From: Clostridium peptidivorans
GTDB lineage: Bacteria; Bacillota; Clostridia; Clostridiales; Clostridiaceae
NCBI RefSeq assembly: GCF_900205925.1
Contig: NZ_OAOD01000010.1
Location: 1-64,000, forward strand
DNA: 64,000 nt
Direction: 5' to 3'
Translations under genes and position numbers: made by a program
Notes under the pieces: model-generated
Databases searched by the model: none
What the model saw: only the letters and a program-made list of their open reading frames with translations
What the model was told of the DNA's origin: nothing
Shown: in pieces, positions 57,330 through 64,000 of the stretch
Numbering within the stretch: position 1 is the first letter of the stretch
How the letters are laid out: every line of letters begins with the position of its first letter

Positions 57330-58034
57330 ATGTCTAATCTTATGGGCGAGTTTTTAGGGACGATGATGTTAATTCTATTAGGAGATGGCGTAGTGGCAGG
57401 CGTAGCTTTGAATAAAAGCAAAGCTCAAAATGCCGGATGGATGGTTGTAACCGCTGCTTGGGCATGTGCAGTTGCAATTCCAGCATTCATATTTGGAGCT
57501 GTAAGTGGCGCACATTTTAATCCAGCACTCACAATAGCTTTAGCAGCTATTGGGAAATTTTCTTGGGCACAAGTTCCAGGATATATAATAGCTCAATTTT
57601 TAGGAGCTATTGTAGGAGCTACTTTAGTGTGGCTTGCTTATTTACCACATTGGGCAGAAACAGAAGACAAGGCAACAAAATTGGGAGTATTTTGTACAGC
57701 GCCAGCAATAAGAAATACTACATCAAATCTTATAACTGAAATAATAGGTACTTTTGTATTAGTATTTGGAATTTTAGGACTTGGGCAAGTTAAAATGGCA
57801 GATGGACTTGGAACTATAGCAGTAGGACTATTAATATTAGTTATAGGTCTTTCTTTAGGAGCACCTACAGGATATGCTATAAATCCAGCTAGAGATTTAG
57901 GACCTCGTATAGCACATGCAATACTTCCAATAGCAGGCAAGGGAGATTCTGATTGGGGATATTCATGGATACCAGTTGTAGGACCAATTATAGGAGGATT
58001 AATTGGAGCTGTACTATTTGTGGCAGTGTTTTAA
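57330..58034 (+). CDS. glpF: Glycerol uptake facilitator (aquaglyceroporin)
   Basis: A 234-residue MIP-family membrane channel with the two pore motifs, SGAHFNPALT and GYAINPARDLGPR; the Asp after the second NPAR favours glycerol transport. ATG follows GAGGGGGAG. It is in line with glpK 78 bp downstream. Confidence 0.97.
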   Translation: MSNLMGEFLGTMMLILLGDGVVAGVALNKSKAQNAGWMVVTAAWACAVAIPAFIFGAVSGAHFNPALTIALAAIGKFSWAQVPGYIIAQFLGAIVGATLVWLAYLPHWAETEDKATKLGVFCTAPAIRNTTSNLITEIIGTFVLVFGILGLGQVKMADGLGTIAVGLLILVIGLSLGAPTGYAINPARDLGPRIAHAILPIAGKGDSDWGYSWIPVVGPIIGGLIGAVLFVAVF

Positions 58035-58082
58035 TGTAAAAGCTGTTGATCAATAATGGATGATATGAAAACCTTTAAATAA

Positions 58083-59609
<1,527 letters not shown>

Positions 59610-59630
59610 TTAAATAGATTAAAGTTGAAG

Positions 59631-59667
59631 ATGGAATTCTATGGATTACTATAGAGTTCCATTTTAT
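59631..59667 (+). terminator. Terminator of glpFK
   Basis: ATGGAATTCTAT (59631-59642) pairs with ATAGAGTTCCAT (59651-59662), one G-U pair, 8-nt loop, T-rich tail. Confidence 0.85.
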
Positions 59668-59956
59668 TATGTCTTTTAAATTTAAAGCTTAGGGAGGAAT
59701 CTCGTATTCTCTTTCAGTCAAAAAAATAAGTATAAAAATTCATTATAAGTAAATATATTATAGTAATTCCATATATAGTAATATGAAAAAGAGATAAAAA
59801 GAATGTTAATAGTCCTATAAATAAACCTTTATATTGATTTAATGTAAAATACTAGAATAAAATATCCAAAATTTATTAAAAACATATACATATAATAGAA
59901 AAATTAGACAAAATATGATAATATATTATATGTATTTAGGGAAGGTGGCGAGGGCT
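59668..59956. other. AT-rich spacer before the unknown/CBS-GGDEF pair
   Basis: Roughly 290 bp without a gene. A TATAAT at 59891-59896 may be the -10 of the following operon, but no -35 fits. Nothing else recognised. Confidence 0.5.
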
Positions 59957-60307
59957 ATGGGAAATAGAATAGAAGGAAGTAGAAAAGCAGAAATAAATAT
60001 GCGCTTTTCAGAATTTGAAATGCCTCCAATGCAGGATGCATTAATAGTAGGTAAACGGGCCCCAATCGGGGCAGAAGCAACAAGAAGAATGGTAGACATA
60101 CTTTCACCAGAACAATATGAAATAATTAGGATTGAACATGAGTATGTTGAAGCTATTGTTGTAAGACGGTCTTTATTAAATATATTGTCGCAGGATAAGC
60201 TTATTCCTATAATTATGGAGGAGGGAGAAAAAATTGCTAACGAATCAATGATTATAAGAGCACAAGTAAATATAACTCTTAATGTTAGCAAGTCTATTGA
60301 TTTATGA
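59957..60307 (+). CDS. Small conserved-looking protein of unknown function
   Basis: A 116-residue soluble protein from the ATG at 59957; in-frame starts up to 59915 lack a ribosome binding site. No known motif; the middle (PIGAEATRRMVDILSPEQYEIIRIEHEYVEAI) is predicted alpha/beta with many charged residues. Its TGA overlaps the ATG of a CBS-GGDEF protein, so the two are likely coupled and may interact. A partner or regulator role in cyclic nucleotide signalling is inference. Confidence 0.7.
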   Translation: MGNRIEGSRKAEINMRFSEFEMPPMQDALIVGKRAPIGAEATRRMVDILSPEQYEIIRIEHEYVEAIVVRRSLLNILSQDKLIPIIMEEGEKIANESMIIRAQVNITLNVSKSIDL

Positions 60308-61167
60308 TGCAGAGAGTATTAAATGTAATGGATAAGAATTTCATGAAAGTTGATTTTCTCAATGGAGTGAGACGAATTCAAGATGTTTTTTATGAAAGAA
60401 ATACAGAGTGCTTTGTTGTTTATGATGATGAAAAATTAGCTGGTGTAGTCACAAAAAAAGAATTAGTTAGAGCTCATCCAAACAGAATAATTGCTGATGT
60501 TATGTCTGACAAATATATTTGTATTGATTATTGTACATACATATGGGAGATTAGGGAGATATTTAATTTAAATAGAGATATTGATATCGCACTTGTAAGA
60601 GATGATAATAAAGTCATAGGGTACATAACAAGGACAACTTTAAATGCAGAATTGGGAAAATATATTGATTTGCTTACAGGATTACATAAAAATGATTATT
60701 TGTTTTATAATGCTTATAAATTAATGAAGAGTGAACAAAACACAACGATTATATTCATAGATTTAAATAATTTCGGTTATATTGATAAGAAATATGGTCA
60801 TATAAATGGAGATGCTATACTCAAAGATGTTGCAGAGGTATTAAAGGGAAGTATTAGTTCCGAATGTTATTTGTGCAGATATGCAGGAGACGAATTTGCA
60901 ATATTAACTCCACATCCTATAGATGACAGTATGGTACTTGCAGAAAAAATTATAAATGCTATAAGCTCATATGATTTTACTAATAATATACCGGTTTCTG
61001 CATCAATAGGAATTACAAGCTGTAGGATACATAATAATAAAATAGAAAATATATTTGAAGTAATAAAAAAATTAGTAAACGTTGCAAGCTTAGCATCAGC
61101 AAAGGCAAAACAAAGTGCTAATAATTCAATTATCATTGGGGATGTGGACATAGATGCAATTGCATAA
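60304..61167 (+). CDS. CBS-GGDEF protein, probable diguanylate cyclase
   Basis: A 287-residue cytosolic protein. Residues about 20-120 form a CBS-pair (TECFVVYDDEKLAGVVTKKEL and IALVRDDNKVIGYITR), which binds adenine nucleotides or similar. Residues 122-280 are a GGDEF domain with the active-site motif AGDEF (194-198), so cyclase activity is likely; no RxxD inhibitory site is seen five residues upstream. The nucleotide-sensing domain could set c-di-GMP production by energy state. Confidence 0.88.
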   Translation: MMQRVLNVMDKNFMKVDFLNGVRRIQDVFYERNTECFVVYDDEKLAGVVTKKELVRAHPNRIIADVMSDKYICIDYCTYIWEIREIFNLNRDIDIALVRDDNKVIGYITRTTLNAELGKYIDLLTGLHKNDYLFYNAYKLMKSEQNTTIIFIDLNNFGYIDKKYGHINGDAILKDVAEVLKGSISSECYLCRYAGDEFAILTPHPIDDSMVLAEKIINAISSYDFTNNIPVSASIGITSCRIHNNKIENIFEVIKKLVNVASLASAKAKQSANNSIIIGDVDIDAIA

Positions 61168-61170
61168 ATA

Positions 61171-61216
61171 AAAAGTTGAGTATTGGTGAATATATCTTAA
61201 TCACACTCAACTTTTT
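61171..61216 (+). terminator. Terminator after CBS-GGDEF gene
   Basis: AAAAGTTGAGT (61171-61181) pairs with ACTCAACTTTT (61205-61215). A-rich and T-rich flanks make it usable from both directions, between convergent genes. Confidence 0.85.
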
Positions 61217-61331
61217 GTATTTGTAAATGAATATATAACAGTAGGAGATTGATTTTACAAAGAGAGATATGTAAATCTAGAGATTAAGCTATAGATTTAC
61301 ATATCAAAATTACAGTGCAAGTTTTAGCTTA

Positions 61332-62480
61332 TTATCCGAAAAGAGCTAAGAGTACTCCAGCAGCAACTGCTGAACCTATAACACCTGCTACATTAGGGCC
61401 CATTGCATGCATAAGAAGATAGTTTGATGGGTTTGCCTTTTGACCTTCTACTTGAGACACTCTTGCGGCCATTGGAACTGCTGAAACTCCAGCAGATCCT
61501 ATAAGAGGATTGATTTTCCCACCAGATAAGAAGCACATAAGTTTTCCTAAAAGTAAACCACCTATTGTACTAAATGCAAATGCGAGAAGTCCAAGGAATA
61601 TAATCTTTAAAGTTTCAGGACTTAAGAATCTATCGGCTCTAGCAGTAGCACCTACAGTGGTGCCAAGAAAAATGGTAACTACATTAATTAATCCATTTTG
61701 CGCTGTAGTAGAAAGCCTTTCAACAACTCCAGACTCCCTAAATAGATTTCCCATCATTAACATTCCTATAAGAGGTGCAACAGAAGGAAGCAATAAGATT
61801 GTAAGTACTGTTACAACTATAGGAAATACTATTTTCTCAAGCTTAGATACCTCTCTAAGTTGTTCCATTTTAACTTCTCTCTCTTTTTTTGTTGTGAGTA
61901 ATTTCATTAAAGGAGGTTGTATAAGAGGAATTAAAGCCATATAAGAATAAGCTGCAATTGCAATTGCTGGCAGTAATTCTGGGGCGAGTTTTGTTGTTAA
62001 AAATATTGCTGTAGGACCATCAGCTCCACCAATAATACCTATTGATGCTGCAGCTTTAGGAGAAAAACCTAGTGCAATTGCAATGATAAAAGCAGTAACA
62101 ACACCTAATTGAGCTGCTGCACCTAGAAATAAACTTGAAGGCCTAGCAATAAGGGGCCCAAAGTCGGTCATTGCACCGATTCCTAGAAATATTAAAGAAG
62201 GATAAATTCCTAATTTAACACCTTGATATAAATAATAAAGTAATCCCCCTGGTTCAGAAGAGTTTGTAAGTGGACCAGACATTATTCCTGTAGATGGTAA
62301 ATTAGCTAAAAGAACCCCAAAGGATATAGGTAAAAGTAAAAGGGGTTCAAACTTTTTTTTGATAGCTAGATATATAAGCACAAAAGAGATAAGAATCATC
62401 ACTAATTGCTGCCATGTTAGTGCTGCAAAACCTGATTGGTTGAATAATTTTACAATTGTATCTGAAAATGAAAAAGACAT
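61332..62480 (-). CDS. Sodium-pump decarboxylase beta subunit (OadB/GcdB/MmdB family)
   Basis: A 382-residue, highly hydrophobic protein of the beta subunit family with [31 protein letters not shown] (the conserved Asp-bearing motif of Na+ transport) and the C-terminal [17 protein letters not shown] and [10 protein letters not shown]. It couples decarboxylation of biotin-bound carboxyl groups to Na+ export. Which acyl substrate is used cannot be told from beta; the carboxyltransferase (alpha) gene is not in the window. Confidence 0.95.
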   Translation of the reverse strand: MSFSFSDTIVKLFNQSGFAALTWQQLVMILISFVLIYLAIKKKFEPLLLLPISFGVLLANLPSTGIMSGPLTNSSEPGGLLYYLYQGVKLGIYPSLIFLGIGAMTDFGPLIARPSSLFLGAAAQLGVVTAFIIAIALGFSPKAAASIGIIGGADGPTAIFLTTKLAPELLPAIAIAAYSYMALIPLIQPPLMKLLTTKKEREVKMEQLREVSKLEKIVFPIVVTVLTILLLPSVAPLIGMLMMGNLFRESGVVERLSTTAQNGLINVVTIFLGTTVGATARADRFLSPETLKIIFLGLLAFAFSTIGGLLLGKLMCFLSGGKINPLIGSAGVSAVPMAARVSQVEGQKANPSNYLLMHAMGPNVAGVIGSAVAAGVLLALFG

Positions 62481-62498
62481 TTATATATACCCCCCTTA

Positions 62499-62828
62499 CT
62501 ATTCAATTACAGCAAGAACATCACTTGTATTAACAGAGGTTCCTTTTGTAACTTGAATTTCTTTGATGATTCCATCTCTAGGAGCTGCAATTTCATTTTC
62601 CATTTTCATAGCTTCAAGTATAAATAAAGTATCACCTTTTTTTACATTATCTCCTGGATTTACTTTTATATCTATGATTGTGCCAGGCATTGGAGCTTTT
62701 AATAGCTCACTAATCATACTTGTCTTTGTAGTTGGTTGCTTAGAAACGTTATTATTGGCTTTTTCTCTAGTAGAGTTTATAACCTCAACTTCATATTTCT
62801 TGGTATCAACAGTAATAATATAGTTCAT
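62499..62828 (-). CDS. Biotin carboxyl carrier subunit
   Basis: A 109-residue biotinyl-domain protein; biotin-accepting lysine is Lys75 in EAMKMEN. N-terminal about 40 residues are a linker and a short beta part. It carries CO2 between the carboxyltransferase and the beta subunit. Confidence 0.95.
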   Translation of the reverse strand: MNYIITVDTKKYEVEVINSTREKANNNVSKQPTTKTSMISELLKAPMPGTIIDIKVNPGDNVKKGDTLFILEAMKMENEIAAPRDGIIKEIQVTKGTSVNTSDVLAVIE

Positions 62829-62861
62829 TTAAGTGTTCCCTCCTATAAAGTAATGATGTGA

Positions 62862-63161
62862 TTATAAATTAAGTGGCTTTATGGATTTAATTTTAAGTGA
62901 CTTTAAAGGAATATTAGATGCATGACTTATTGAAGCTACAATAATTGCCACAGTTTTCTCATCAACATCCACAAAAGTAGTTTTATCAATTGATAACTCT
63001 ATGGTATTCTCATTTTGATTAATAATATTTGAATCCTTTTTTTTCTTAAGAGAATCAAAAAGTTTGGATTGTAAATTTAAAAAAAGGCTTAGTACAATGA
63101 GAACAATAAAAACTATAGACATAACGAATAAAGCAACTAATATGCTCTCAAATACTGACAT
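62862..63161 (-). CDS. Sodium-pump decarboxylase gamma subunit (OadG-like)
   Basis: A 99-residue protein with one N-terminal membrane span (about residues 3-25) and a charged C-terminal half, the OadG pattern. The minus-strand start ATG (63161) follows AAGGGGG; upstream in-frame codons lack such a site. First gene of the gamma-carrier-beta operon. Confidence 0.88.
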   Translation of the reverse strand: MSVFESILVALFVMSIVFIVLIVLSLFLNLQSKLFDSLKKKKDSNIINQNENTIELSIDKTTFVDVDEKTVAIIVASISHASNIPLKSLKIKSIKPLNL

Positions 63162-63407
63162 GAAAATCCCCCTTTCTTGGTAGAAACTCTTATACATTTT
63201 TATGGATTAGTAAACATTAATTATTAGTCTTATATAAATAATGAACCATCGGTTTAATATATTTATATGTTGGTGTATTAGAAATATGTTATATAAAAGA
63301 TTATGGTTAAATTTATTTAAATACCTTAATATTTTAGCATTAGCATAAAGTGAAATAAGGTTTTATTACGCAGTTAATTGAATATTTTTCCATATTGCAG
63401 TAAACTA

Positions 63408-63416
63408 TGATATAAT
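63408..63416 (+). promoter_or_regulatory. Extended -10 promoter of the IclR-type gene
   Basis: TGA-TATAAT (63411-63416) is an extended -10 without a clear -35. The about 320-bp divergent spacer (63162-63485) probably also holds the promoter of the minus-strand pump operon; nothing else recognised there. Confidence 0.55.
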
Positions 63417-63485
63417 GGGATTTTTAATTGGTAGAAAATAAAATCACAAGGGAAAAATGTAAATTACAAGGGGGATAAACAATAA

Positions 63486-64000
63486 GTGTTAACAGAACAA
63501 AACAATATCAATAACAGTTTAGATAAAGCATTGGAACTTTTAAAGTATTTTACTAGAGAATGCCCTGTTAGAGGACTAAGTGAAATTAGTAGAGAGTCAT
63601 CTATACCGAAAGCAACAGTATATAGACTACTTAATACTTTTGAGAAAAATGGATTCTTACAAAAGGTTGATATTCAGGGACAGCAAAATCAATATAAATT
63701 AGGTATGAAATTTTTTGAACTGGGAATGCTCGTATCAGAATCAATGGAGTTGAAGGAAGTTGCCCTTCCACTAATGAAAGAGTTAAGGGATTTACTTAAT
63801 GAAGATATTCAGTTATCTATAAGGGAAAATAATCATGCTATTTATATTGAAAAAATAACTTGTACTCATCCTGTAAGGTTATTTACAAGAGTAGGACGAA
63901 CAGTACCCTTAAGTGCTGGAGCTTGTGCAAGGGCAATATTATCTTTTTTAGATGATAAAGAAATACATGAAATTTTAAACGAAGAACCTTTAGTGAAATA
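63486..64000 (+). CDS. IclR-family transcriptional regulator (truncated by window end)
   Basis: The first 171 codons of an IclR regulator: N-terminal winged helix (LDKALELLKYF, LSEISRESSIPKATVYRLLNTFEKNGFL) and the first part of the ligand-binding domain (AIYIEKI, VGRTVPLSAGACARAIL). It starts with GTG at 63486, after AAGGGGGAT. Divergent to the sodium pump operon, it probably regulates it and/or a catabolic set to the right. Confidence 0.9.
   Translation, partial: MLTEQNNINNSLDKALELLKYFTRECPVRGLSEISRESSIPKATVYRLLNTFEKNGFLQKVDIQGQQNQYKLGMKFFELGMLVSESMELKEVALPLMKELRDLLNEDIQLSIRENNHAIYIEKITCTHPVRLFTRVGRTVPLSAGACARAILSFLDDKEIHEILNEEPLVK

Noticed and set aside
61510..61944. 144-codon plus-strand frame inside the sodium-pump beta gene
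   Set aside because: It is antisense to a conserved membrane protein and has no initiation signals or homologous motifs.

Overview
The window is AT-rich DNA with the gene order, strong purine-rich ribosome binding sites and frequent GTG/TTG starts of a low-GC Clostridium (cluster I). Complete methylaspartate-pathway genes, a butyrate kinase branch and a spore-type cell-wall amidase point to an anaerobic, spore-forming, glutamate-fermenting and butyrate-producing species close to C. tetanomorphum, C. cochlearium or C. tetani. The species is inferred from gene content only.

Layout. 1-112 is the 3' end of tuf. From 496 to 19363 runs the S10-spc-alpha ribosomal supercluster (rpsJ to rplQ, with secY, adk, map, infA and rpoA), then the ECF transporter energising module (ecfA1-ecfA2-ecfT) and truA. 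rplM-rpsI has its own consensus promoter and leader, and cwlD follows. From 21506 to 34247 lies a glutamate fermentation region: a GntR-family regulator with a palindromic operator, glutamate mutase (glmS, glmL, glmE), methylaspartate ammonia-lyase, a two-subunit mesaconase, and a CitDEF-type lyase with its maturation genes citC-citX-citG. Together these would convert L-glutamate to methylaspartate, mesaconate, citramalate, and then acetate plus pyruvate, so the citrate lyase homologues are most likely citramalate lyase.

34432-38540 holds a TPR membrane protein, an ECF sigma/anti-sigma pair, and a thioredoxin/flavoprotein reductase pair. The reductase has lost the usual NADPH-binding motif, and a CsoR/CstR-like inverted repeat sits at the predicted transcript start. 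38614-47817 is a cyclic di-AMP and cell-wall region: a SleB-type hydrolase behind a ydaO-type riboswitch, an unknown membrane-anchored helical protein, cdaA-cdaR, an FAD protein, ptb-buk (butyryl-CoA to butyrate plus ATP), and glmM. After a second sigma/anti-sigma pair, 50045-52177 holds the glmS ribozyme and glucosamine-6-phosphate synthase. The two unrelated genes called glmS (glutamate mutase small subunit at 22545, aminotransferase at 50345) should not be confused.

53253-59609 is a glycerol regulon: GlpP antiterminator, a three-gene glycerol-3-phosphate oxidoreductase set, glpF and glpK, with two very similar terminator leaders that are probable GlpP targets. The right end has a gene pair of unknown protein plus CBS-GGDEF protein, a sodium-pump decarboxylase sub-complex (gamma, biotin carrier, beta) without its carboxyltransferase, and a truncated IclR-family regulator running off the end.

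The most interesting items are the glutamate-to-citramalate regulon with its operator and intercistronic hairpins, the apparently NADPH-independent thioredoxin reductase with its possible sulfur/copper-responsive operator, the c-di-AMP riboswitch near cdaA, the paired GlpP RNA targets, and the unknown-protein/CBS-GGDEF pair.
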